A DNA stretch of 64,000 nucleotides, taken from contig VCMS01000309.1 in the NCBI GenBank assembly GCA_022539475.1, positions 17,478-81,477 on the forward strand. Reading direction: 5' to 3'. This DNA comes from Gracilaria domingensis (taxonomy: Eukaryota; Rhodophyta; Florideophyceae; Gracilariales; Gracilariaceae). Under the pieces are notes generated by a model. It worked only from the letters and a program-made list of their open reading frames with translations, searched no databases and had not been told where the DNA came from. This document shows positions 54,709 to 64,000 of the stretch, one piece after another (position 1 is the first letter of the stretch; each line of letters starts with the position of its first letter). A program made the translations under genes and the position numbers.

Positions 54709-57700
54709 CTAGCAGCATCCGCGAATGGCCACTGATTCATCTTCAAAAACGAACCTCTGATAATCATCGAGGAAAAAGCGAACACCCGCATGGTCAAAGA
54801 ATCCTATTTTGCGATCCACACATGAGAGAGGTTCGAACGTTTTGAACTTGTGAGACACACTTCCCTTCCTTGTTTTAGAGTTAAGCTTCGTAAACACGGT
54901 CTCATTTCTTTTGTTAAAGTGCAAACCATTTTGCCATTCAACCAAAACGAACTTGAGTACAACAATCTCTTCATCTCTGTTTAGTGATTCAGTGGAGACT
55001 TCGACCTTATAGATATCAAGAATGCTCCCGTAGTGTGTATCAGTTACGTTGTCATCATGTTCTGCAGCATAGTTGGCAGCAATCCAATGGCTTTGCCGAG
55101 CTTTGCATCCTTTCCTCGACTGATGCCTATTTCTCTTCTGGAACCTTGATTGCACTTCTACTGCAATGCGGTGCGTTTCATCCAACAGTTCGGCTCGTTC
55201 ATACGATTGCACACGAACAATGTTTGAAGCTATTATGTTTGGCCCAAGGCTCGCTGCTACGCGTTCACGAAGACCGGTAGGGATGCTATCGCATGGTAGT
55301 GCTTTCCCAGATCCATTCAAAGCCCACAAGTTGTCCTCACCCCATGGTGAAAGTTTGTGACCAGCCTTCGACGTGAATGAGATTCTTGCGATTGGTGTAT
55401 CAGATGATTCATTCCTGTCTGAATTCTCACTATCATGATTAACTTCGAAGGACCGATCATGAACAATGATGTCTGTGACTTTTGAGCTGGAGTTAGGCTC
55501 ATAATCATGTCCCGAATTCTTCCGTACACCCCCTAGAAGCATTCTAGTTCCAAACCGATGGAGAAATTCATTCAAGATATTTGTCTCCAGTAGATTGGGT
55601 GATTTCGCGTATCGAACTAAGTCTCCAATAACGCGCTCTGTCAGAAACTGCGAAACATTAAGTAGGGGCCCGTTTTCCCTCAACATTTGGGGCAGATGAA
55701 GAAACACATGAGATGTCGGTGTAAAGACGAAAGCATGATGGTCGTCGACAAAGAATACCTTTGTGTAGAGCGCATGAAATTTTTGAACCAACGAGGTTAA
55801 TATCCCTATGCTACTCGTCCGCGGAGTGGGATCAAGGACGATGAAAAGGACTTTGCGGAGCATGATCCATAGCTGCAGCATGTTACGTTTGCAGTTTGAC
55901 TGAGAAAGAATTGGTACAGCATAGAACATCGCAAATGTCTTCAACGTTTCGGCCTTGTAGGTCGACAAATGATCAAGGGCGAGCGGAAAACGACCCCAGT
56001 CGGTAGGAAAGCCAGATGAGCATTCGGCCAAAGAGCTATTGATTATAGTTATTTCATCCTCCGATACCACAAACGAAGAACTGTCACAAAGCTTATCGTG
56101 AATTCCAAACGTTAACCGTGTCATAATGGACACCAACCCAATGAAACATAAGTGCATAGTATCATAAGGGAAGGAGTTCACGAAGTCAGGGAGGATGCCG
56201 GAAATTAATGGCCTTCGTTTTATTCCCGTTTCTTTTGCTGCCAGACGACGGGCATGATCTGTAGAACAACTCTCAAGCTTGTTCCAGGCAGCTCTAATGC
56301 TGGCATTCGATCGCGGTTTTGGACACTCGGTGTTAATCCATCCATAGCAGTTCACGTCTCGAATTGCAAGCTTACGACTTCTGTGACTTCCATTTGGCAT
56401 CAGTACAGACCCGGTGGTTCTTTTTTCACAGTATCGACAACACAGCTTCCCCTTATGACCGACAAACCCACCAAGTTTTGTAGCAGCTGGCCAATCCGCC
56501 GTCACAAAAACAACAAATGCAAAAACCCGTCTTACCATACCATCCCAACACATCATATCTATTCCATGCTCTAGTTGCTGCAAATCGTCATATATTGGGC
56601 GAAAGAAAGTCTCAAACAGATCACCATGATGTGTGCCAGGTACGATGGCTGGAACTAGAACATTGCATGTCCTGAAACGGTACGAAACGTCCAGATTTAA
56701 CACGGTGAGAGTTATAGGCCAGCATGATCGTATGATAGGCGAATTTCGTTTCCCAATTTCAACACCGTCCGTGCTCAATGTGAGAAAGATAAACAGTTGT
56801 TTCTCGTTATCCCATGAGCGAAGCCTCTCGTTATGTTCTCGAACGAATGACTCTCCTTGAAAATAGTCATAAATGTTTCCATCTGGTTCAGAGACTATTG
56901 CTTCCTGAGCTCTGCGACATCCGTCGACGAGTTGATGAAACGATTTGTATTCTATACACATTGCCTGAAGAAGATGCGAGGGTTTGAGGTAAAGAAACCT
57001 TCTGGCTGTCCCGAGCCTTTTGTCACAGCCGCTGACCACACATTTTACTTCATTCCGATAAGGACCGCTGGCTGCCATATGGCCCTCCGGGCATGCTCTT
57101 AACGAATGAAACTGAACACCAGTTCTTCTCACTATATAATGCTTCAGAGTATCGTACGTCATTTGTCGTTCGCCATGTGCTAAGTTAATGATCTTTCTGC
57201 AGTCCACACGAGAGCATAAGCTGTGTTGGAGAACATCAAAAAGAAGTACCAATTGTCTTGCTTCGCTCTCCAGGCGCGGGGTACGACCAAAAATAGTTTC
57301 TCGGATTACTACCGACTGCTCCAAGTCTTGAGCATAACAGAGGTTGGCATCATCCAAGGTAAAGTCCAATAAGTCAGCAACGTTTGAATACTTCTGGAGC
57401 TGAACTGAAGTACGTGGGAGTACAGGAGTTTGAATCGGTGGGATTGATGTGCTGATCGGCGGTAGATCAAGATTCATTCCATTGGAGCTTCTAGGACGAA
57501 GTTGTTGCTACAATGGAATCTTTCGTCGCTTTCGAGGTCTTTCACAGCTCTCCGGTGAAGCTGGAGAGAGAGAAGTAATTTCTGCAGTGACATCATCGTC
57601 TTCGAATACTTCTGAAATCAAGTCATTGCCTTCCAACGAGAACGTATCTTCGTCATGAGTACGTGGTGATCTTAACTGAGAGGAGCCGGGAATCGAAGAT

Positions 57701-57714
57701 GCAGGCGTATTCAT
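54709..57714 (-). pseudogene. tnp2-type (EnSpm/CACTA) transposase, one early in-frame stop
   Basis: The ATG at 57714 opens 68 codons to TAG (57508-57510). The same frame continues QQLRPRSSNG and stays open to 54709. From the next ATG (57477) the protein is 922 aa. It carries the tnp2 core: LTLSTDGVEIGKRNSPIIRS, LVPAIVPGTHHGDLF, VVFVTADWPAATKLGGFVGHKG and the CCRYCEKR knuckle, then SFPYDTMHLCFIGLV (D-x-MH motif). An N-terminal CPEGH...C...C segment looks zinc-binding. A polar linker and a C-terminal segment (VLVEWQNGLHF, DHAGVRFFLDD) close it. Either 57477 is the real start, with an untranslated leader, or TAG is a nonsense mutation. Divergent from the accessory ORF at 58079. Confidence 0.8.
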
Positions 57715-58078
57715 GAGCACTGGATTATGTATTCCAAGAGTTCAGGAGTAAGCGTAGCTTAAACGGAGAGACGGGTTCACGAAATGGACATCAGATCCGC
57801 GTTTCAAATTCAATGTAGACATATATCATGTATATTATAGGTTTGACCTGAAGACATATTTGCGGAGAAGTATTTTTCTGAATCCGTGGCACGCGCGACG
57901 AAAAAGAAAGCGAAAAGTATCCCCACATTTCCTTTCGCTCAAGCACAACATCTCCATACCATCATCAGTGGTTCTGTCCCCTTAAGGTCATGGAGAAACA
58001 TATATCATAAGCCTTGTAAACTCAGCTTCGAAGGATCCAGAACCTTATCCTGCGTATTCTTTCTTCCACCAGTGCAGA

Positions 58079-59360
58079 ATGCCGCATCCTCCTCAAGGAC
58101 CTTCACAGCGATCGGCAAGAGCGATAGCTTCAGGTGAAGTCAGGATCCACAAGAACGCCGGAGACCTGGCGTATCCATGCGCCTCGCTTCGTCGCCGTAA
58201 AGACGGCTCAGGGAGCCAACGCCCAGCCGCAGAGGTATTCAACCGGGCTCATGCAGCATGGAAGAACCAACCGTATGATGATTCAAACGTGATCATTACG
58301 AAAGCGAGGGCGCGAAGAATTCGCCTTCGAATCCGCAAAACGCTATATAGTGGAGGTTCCGAAGACGACTGGGCCATTGAGAAAGGGAAGTTCACCTACG
58401 CGGAGGCTGACACTCGGTTTCACAGAGAGATGCACGGTCTCCGTAGGAAGCTTAATGCAACCTTTAGCTTTTTGCAAATGTCGGAGGACTACTGGGCCGC
58501 GATTTCTTCCTCCAGGAGGTGTTCAAAGTTGACAAAAAGTATAAGAAGGCAATGAAGACCTGGGTGCACCCGAGAAACCGAAAAGGTGGAAGATGTGCAG
58601 AACCTACAGCACCGCACGTCAACGATGAAGGGAAATCCGATGATGTATCCACCAGTGACACATCCATACAACAACCGAAGACTAACAGGAAGAAGAAGTA
58701 CAACTCATTATCAAACCGAGATGGACCTGCGAATGATTTGAATGAAGGGACCCTGTTGAAGAACACCTCGATGTTACCCGAAAGTTCAGATGAGAGCTCT
58801 AGTGCGATCGAGTCCCGCACGACATCCCGTGCCAAGAACCGAACCACTGCGCGTCTAGGAATGGATATGGGAAGCAGGCCACGTAAGGAAAAGCGTTATC
58901 AACATTTCGTTCAAGGATCCAAAGATGTCGAAATATCCCAGGCACATCGCATGAAAACAAAAACTTCGAAAGTGATTACGGAGAGCGATGAGAATAACTC
59001 CTCGTTTGTGAGTGAAACTGAGAATGAGATAACTTTGTGGTGCCGAGTGGAAAGAAGAGACAGCGAAAAATGTCAAAGACTGTGACGGAAAGCGGTACCG
59101 GTAAGAAGCGTGAACGAAACACCCAAAGTAAGCAAATGTCGTCTCCAAAGAAACGAAAGCTTGATTCTGCCACGAAGTGTACGTTGAGCGGCTGTACCCT
59201 TACCGGAGATACAGCCCATAATTGCCTTGTTTGTCGCACTCCAATGCACAATATATGTGGTATGCGGGTCCTTGGTGAGGCACACATTGAAGGATTGCAC
59301 CTTTGTTCTCTGAAGTGCCTTGTTCGTCGTATGCGTCAGATGAATCAGTCCGAATGTTAA
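58079..59360 (+). pseudogene. Accessory ORF of the tnp2 element, C-terminal Cys/His-rich domain
   Basis: The ATG at 58079 starts a basic protein with ITKARARRIRLRIRKTL and SEDYW. A one-base slip near 58497 moves to the frame RDFFLQEVFKVDKKYKKAMKTW. A Ser/Lys/Asn-rich tail follows, and a second slip near 59033 leads to KKRQRKMSKTV and a zinc-binding end: C-T-L-S-G-C, HNCLVCRTPMHNICG and LCSLKC. Joined, it would be about 427 residues. The Cys/His pattern resembles transposon-borne zinc ribbon or PHD-like ends, function unknown. The intergenic gap to the transposase start is 364 bp, so the two probably share a bidirectional promoter within one EnSpm-like element. Small introns could replace the slips. 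Confidence 0.5.
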
Positions 59361-60641
59361 GAAAGGGTCATGTCCGGTGGGCTATATGTTGAGGAGGACC
59401 TATTCCCCAGACATTGAGGAAGCATTGTTAATCAAGCTGAACCATATATGTTTCCGCCCTCTTGAAAGCAAACTTGCGATGATAGCGCAACCTCGTAGAT
59501 TGTTTCACTCTCTGAAAGTAGCTTTGTAAGCACAGATAGTGCCGAATAAAGATCAAAACATCTCCTGAACTGCACTTAAATGTGTCATTATTAGTATCTA
59601 AGTCGCAAGGGATGATACGTTTGTGCACATCTCTTTGCCACCACAAGTGATACTACGAACAAAATGTTGATCGCGAACCATGTTCTCTCTTAATGCATGA
59701 ATTTAAATCCCTTCTCGTGAAGATGGGCATCCATTCTCCTCTACCCGAGTTTCGAATGTTCATCATGTTCTGGATCTTAACATCTCACAATGCAAACATG
59801 CCAAGGAATACAATCGTCAATGTCGACATTGCAGTGAACAGACGATCGAAGTAGCCATCACGTATCAAGCAGAGTGGGTTTTGTAGTGTTCACCCTGAGT
59901 CAGTGAGTCGTTTGTCTCAAACGAGAACATTGCGGCGAGTAGTAACAAACTCTTTCGGTGAAACCTTCAGGGCAGAAAATGATGAAACATATGAATAGTA
60001 GCTGAATAACAAAAGCGTACTGAATCACAGCGTTAGGTTTTTCGAAAGAAGATATCCTCGAAATGATATTCTTTTGGGGATCCGTTTGGTTACATAAGGC
60101 GTTTGTGCGCGATGACAGAGACAAACAACATCTTACGGAGACATTTTCCGTGCCAAAGGAGCGATGAACGTGATATAAGATGAGGAACAAAGCGTTGCAA
60201 GGGCTGTTTAGATTGCCATCGTTGTGTATGCCTCGGTTCTCAGGGGCGGAAGAGGAGGGTGATGTAGGAGGGAGGGGCATGAGTGGATCGTCTTCATGCA
60301 TGGCGATGAGAGGTACGATGCTGAATCTTTGTATCGTGGGTCGCTGCGTGCCACCAGACCACCTGAGCGCGCTCGACACGCAGAGTCATTCTTCCCCCGA
60401 ATATAAGACTGCATGCAGTGCACACGACAAAAAAAGGGCTGTCTTCTCTCCCCGAATTCTATTGGTTGCACTGGATTGCAAACGATAGCTTGTCAAAATA
60501 AAATGTCCGCCACACGTCAAAACTTGTGCAGTCAATCACTTTGGGTCATGCCGCGCTTGGTTGCGGCATGAACGAAACAAAAAAACGAGAGAGATTCTCC
60601 CACAGGTGTGGTACCGTCTTCATCGACAAAAATCTTCGGTC
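59361..60641. other. Gene-poor stretch
   Basis: No gene is supported. A GCCGCGCTTGGTTGCGGCATG hairpin lies near 60549-60570. Confidence 0.3.
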
Positions 60642-61433
60642 ATGTCTCCATCAGAGAGCGAAGAGCAGAGTGAGCAGACAGAGCAAGCCACACATACAGA
60701 GAAAACCGTACAAACGGATTACAGAAGACTAGAGATTCCTTCAGGTATCGGGTTTCCTCTGAAACATGTGCTTGTTCCACGGTGTGCTTCCGTTCTTTTT
60801 GTGAAGGGTTCCTCCTCGAACGAAGATGTGGAGAAAAAAGATATTGAGATTCGGCATGTTATATCTTGTGAACGAAATAATGTTGCACGATTGAGTTCTA
60901 ATACTCCAGGCGGGTCCGTTCGAAAGGCGAAATGGAGAAAAAGCAAGACCAATCGTGTGAGAGAAAACGAAAAAAATCGACAACGATATCGACAGAAGAA
61001 AAGCAACGAATCGTCAGAACAAAGAGAGGACAGGCTCGCCAAACGTCGAAGGAAATATGCGCAACAGATAATCATGGAAGAAAGACCTATGCCAAAAGGT
61101 GAACATAGTGATTCTCATTCTGTGTCATCAAACAGTTCTTTGTCAGATTCAAGCTCATTGTATACATTCTCAGATGTCGACAGGGCTTCATCGTCCTCTG
61201 ACACGGTAAGCAGTTTGTCCACAGGTCGATCTTCCATCTCAGAGGCCGAACTGACTGCTCTAAGTTCTGATTTGGCTGTACAAGGATGCTCAGAGTACAA
61301 GTATGAGATTCATACAGAAACAAAGTTAGTGAAGACCTATACACATATTCTGGTGCCAGCGCCAAACGTTGATGACAGCTTCTCTGAATTGCTAATCCAG
61401 AATTGGTCTGACAGGGCCAGGTGTCGACACTGA
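60642..61433 (+). CDS. Unrecognised charged, Ser-rich protein with a basic helical region
   Basis: From the ATG at 60642 the frame is 263 codons. The first 20 residues are Glu/Ser-rich. A possibly folded part follows (RRLEIPSGIGFPLKHVLVPR), then a basic, helical region with NRVRENEKNRQRYRQKKS and REDRLAKRRRKYAQQ. Similar R-x-R...A-x-R-R repeats occur at the start of some transposon proteins. A long Ser-rich acidic tail (SDSHSVSSNSSLSDSSSLYT) ends with HTETKLVKTYTHILVP. It could bind DNA through the basic region. It may be a third gene of the tnp2 element to its left or an independent gene. No stops break the frame. Confidence 0.45.
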   Translation: MSPSESEEQSEQTEQATHTEKTVQTDYRRLEIPSGIGFPLKHVLVPRCASVLFVKGSSSNEDVEKKDIEIRHVISCERNNVARLSSNTPGGSVRKAKWRKSKTNRVRENEKNRQRYRQKKSNESSEQREDRLAKRRRKYAQQIIMEERPMPKGEHSDSHSVSSNSSLSDSSSLYTFSDVDRASSSSDTVSSLSTGRSSISEAELTALSSDLAVQGCSEYKYEIHTETKLVKTYTHILVPAPNVDDSFSELLIQNWSDRARCRH

Positions 61434-63019
61434 ACCCTCTGAGACCGTGACAATTCTCTGGCGACAAATAGGATGCTCTGGGAAGATGAGTTTTGTTTTG
61501 TCTGCATCATGAAGAGATCTGTCGTCATCCTAATTGTGGTCATAAGCCGAAAAGGTAGTTTTGTCAATTCCTCAATAGTTATTGGACTTTGAAGGTAACG
61601 ATACTGCTAAACTATCATTCTATCATCGTTGTATGAGGATTGTAACGTATGGTAGGTCACGAATCTTGCAGGGGGATATGTGGCGCTTTGGGCGGTATTC
61701 AACGATCATTGCAGCGAGGTGCTCGACGCGGTGGTGCACGCGTTTGTCCTCCGTAACTCTTTTTCCGATGAACGCCAAAACATGTCCGTGTTTCTTTGAT
61801 GTAAAGAGCGGTTGCGAGAGAAAGTAGCATTTCTGGAAGCCGGAGTTCGCAATACCAGAGTTGGCAATACTAGTGCTTAACGACCACGTGTCCATAATGA
61901 CGGCAGTTTGATCTTTTAACCGCTCTCTGTTCGTTACCAACATGCAAGACAGTCGCGCCGTGCTCATCTGTGACGACGGCTCGGACCTCACTTTGACTGC
62001 CTCGCCCGGAGTATGAGATGCACACGAGCTGAATCGCGTGTACAAGGCAGGCGCCATTATTAGAAATGGCCAAATGCATCTCTCTTTGAGCGTGAAAAGG
62101 CCCAAATTGTTTCAAGGATGCCGATACAGCTTCGAAGCCGTGAGAATGGTCCCAGGTGACCTGGAGAATGACGGTACTGCTACTCTGAGCGGCATTAAAT
62201 ATCGGTCGGTGATCTCAAATGTGCCGGTCATTGCCGCGGTACGACACGACGGTGGGCTTGCGAAACTATTTGGGGGAGATGGGACATGGAGAGGGCGAGA
62301 GGGGCGTAGGGGGTGAAGGAGTATTGCAGCGACGTTTGGGGTGGGGAAACTGTGTGCAAGGGCGCCGATTGGAGGAAGGCGACTGTACGGAGAAAGCTGA
62401 GAGGGTGGCGATCAACATGGCTAAGACGTTCGATAAGAAGCGTCGTTATCGTGGGAAGTATCGGAATTCAGAAACGACCGATCATTTGGGACGCCTCTGT
62501 GCGGCTGCGCTGCAGTGGGGTTGGGTCACATGAGTGGCAGGTTCGGAGTGGCGGCGCAGCGCAGTTGCAGCGTGGCCACGGAGTTGGTGAGGCGGAGAGA
62601 ACGAGGGCGTGATGGCAGTGGTGGTGATGGTGGCGGCGGCGGCGGCAGCAACAGGACCGAAGGACGAGGGCGCGCGAGGTAGAAGTGAATGGAGCCAGGT
62701 TGGGGCGCGCATCAAAAGCAGAATGCTGCGGGTGGAGCAGATGCTCGGGTCCGCTACAGGCCGCTCTTCTGCGGCGCGCGCTGCTGCGCCGATTGCACAA
62801 CAACTGTGCAACAAACGAGCGCGTGCCACGTGCCCTGGCTGCCACTCGCTTTTCTTTTCGAGGATTTGGTCAGGTGCGTCATCTGCGAAACGCCGCATCG
62901 CTGTAGTGCGGGGCCGAATAGCGCTCGGTATGATCTGCGTACGCATTCACTTCTCCGTTTTCCGCCGAGTCGCTGCTCTTTGTGGCATACAGCTGCCCGT
63001 GAGTGGGCTCTGAATGGTC
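61434..63019. other. Stretch turning GC-rich, no supported gene
   Basis: Minus-strand frames at 61623-62115 look protein-like in parts (HAIQLVCISYSGRG, VVTDEHGATVLHVG) but switch frame and match nothing I know. A GGTGGCGGCGGCGGCGGCAG tract lies at about 62629-62649. Confidence 0.3.
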
Positions 63020-63230
63020 TAAACGACGCCTGCACGCTCTGGACAGAAAACTTGCAATCTATGGACGCACACGCCAGCATGTGACCAAACGGATGAAAGC
63101 TGACGCACGACAGATTGTTGCGATGCAATTGGCGGAGTAGAAAACGGTGCCCCAAGAAAAGAGACTGTAGCTGATTAACGTCCCGCGGTGGCTCCGTGAA
63201 GTTGGCGTGAGCGACAAGCGCAAGCACGCC
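63020..63230 (-). pseudogene. WD40-repeat-like fragment
   Basis: A minus-strand frame has HRNNLSCVSFHPFGHMLACAS and then IDCKFSVQS (about 63023-63125). It resembles a WD repeat of the ARPC1 type (S/T-V-x-W/F-H-P-N, L-A-x-x-S-x-D-x-K). Nearby frames up to 63850 contain further WD-like bits (VLAAHEDVLHV, VVASHNRR) in different frames. It is probably the remains of a WD40 gene, or chance. Confidence 0.25.
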
Positions 63231-64000
63231 ACTGAGAAAGTGGCGAGGAGCGGCGTTACGACGCTCGGTGAAACGAGTAAATGACGTAGCAATACGAGTT
63301 GGTACTCACGGCTGTCTGCGACTAACGCGGGTGAATGGACAGATTCCACGTGCTGTACGTGGAGGTAGAGTACGCCTTGGCCACCGGCAACCTCGCCTGA
63401 GGTCATGTTTTGGGTGGTACGGAAAGCGGAAGGAACACAAGCGCGCTGGAGGCAGGCGTCTGCTCGGAGCCGTCGGTTATGAGAAGCAACCACGCGCTGG
63501 GCGTCATGCCAAAAGCGGCGAGCGACCCGCACGTTGTTGAAGACGGTGAGCGGACGGAAGCGGCACGGGAAGCAGTCTATTGCTGCGGCGGAAAAGGAAA
63601 GGGGAGATCTCGATGGAGAGCGCCATGACGTGCAGCACGTCCTCATGCGCGGCAAGCACGTTGAGGAGGGACAGCGGTGAGTAGCGCGGCGCGCCTGGCA
63701 TGTGAGCGGACGGCAGCACCAGGTGCGTGGCCAGCGGCACGAAGAGCACCGGCGGCGGGGGCGAGACCTTCGCTGCGGCGTGGCGGCTACGGCGACGCGT
63801 GGCGTCAAAAAGGGGTAGGCCGCGTTGCGCGTGCGGGCGTGTGATCACAGGCGCACATTAATGCGCTGCAGGATTAATACAGTACGCGGCCTGTACGCTG
63901 CCACGTGGTGCAATTTTTACGTGGAGCGGAGTGGCGCGGTGAGAAGAGTTGTTATGTGCAACGGGGAGGGGCGCAGCGCCGCTAGACGAAAATCAGGTCG
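63231..64000. other. GC-rich right edge
   Basis: Overlapping frames typical of high GC content. Apart from possible WD-like bits nothing is supported. Confidence 0.3.

Noticed and set aside
61623-62115. Overlapping minus-strand frames with protein-like stretches
   Set aside because: They switch frame and match no family I recognise; not enough to call a gene.
62468-62946. Ala/Arg/His-rich frames near the right edge
   Set aside because: Long frames are expected by chance in GC-rich DNA with GGC repeats; no domain is seen.

Overview
The window is eukaryotic nuclear DNA dominated by transposable elements with a few host genes. Evidence: no prokaryotic operons or ribosome binding sites, short spliceosomal-type introns (about 45-75 bp, one with an ACTAAC branch-point-like motif near 27.15 kb), an AATAAA signal just after a stop codon (3116-3121), and chromodomain Ty3/gypsy, tnp2 (EnSpm/CACTA), Plavaka-like, pogo-like and non-LTR retroelements. 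Compact single-exon genes packed among decayed transposons recall a florideophyte red alga, but this is a guess; no rRNA, tRNA or organelle marker fixes the lineage.

Layout. 0-5.6 kb: a possible decayed gene, then two tail-to-tail HAD phosphatase paralogues (2.2-4.1 kb, the second lacking the catalytic nucleophile), then a ParB/sulfiredoxin-fold protein gene (4.1-5.6 kb). 6.0-9.6 kb: an array of long GC-rich palindromes joined to a Plavaka-like transposase gene. 9.9-11.3 kb: a chain of long inverted repeats with a 330-bp direct duplication. 11.7-15.9 kb: 3' half of Ty3/gypsy element A. 16.9-26.7 kb: Ty3/gypsy element B, with 5' LTR, gag, protease, RT, RNase H, integrase and chromodomain, but no 3' LTR. 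26.7-30.3 kb: two tandem intron-containing aminoglycoside-phosphotransferase-like kinase genes, one split by solo LTR D. 30.5-35.6 kb: a non-LTR-type reverse transcriptase element on the minus strand interrupted by a pogo-like DNA transposon. 39.0-39.9 kb: an unrecognised single-exon gene. 40.5-46.1 kb: Ty3/gypsy element C on the minus strand. 46.1-46.9 kb: a 42-bp perfect palindrome and MITE-like repeats. 47.7-50.7 kb and 54.7-59.4 kb: two sets of divergent ORFs, the second being a tnp2 transposase with an accessory ORF. 60.6-61.4 kb: a charged low-complexity protein gene. The last 2 kb is GC-rich and holds at most a WD40-like fragment.

The main finding is that all three chromodomain-type Ty3/gypsy elements (A, B, C) carry, between the end of pol and the 3' LTR, an extra gene on the opposite strand to gag-pol. 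The three copies are decayed, but their proteins share motifs: A with C (PELIR...REA...QID), A with B (DRSPG...GD.VY.DPW...AEA and RAAVI..FL). Antisense ORFs in this position are known, from memory, in plant Tat-lineage elements (Grande, Retand); these proteins are not ones I recognise, and they look like a lineage-specific retrotransposon-borne antisense protein family.

Many genes have otherwise open frames broken by one stop codon, several at positions where the family has Trp, which suggests decay by transition mutations. Most element genes here are therefore pseudogenes; the HAD genes, the ParB-like gene, the Plavaka-like transposase and the 39-kb gene have intact frames.
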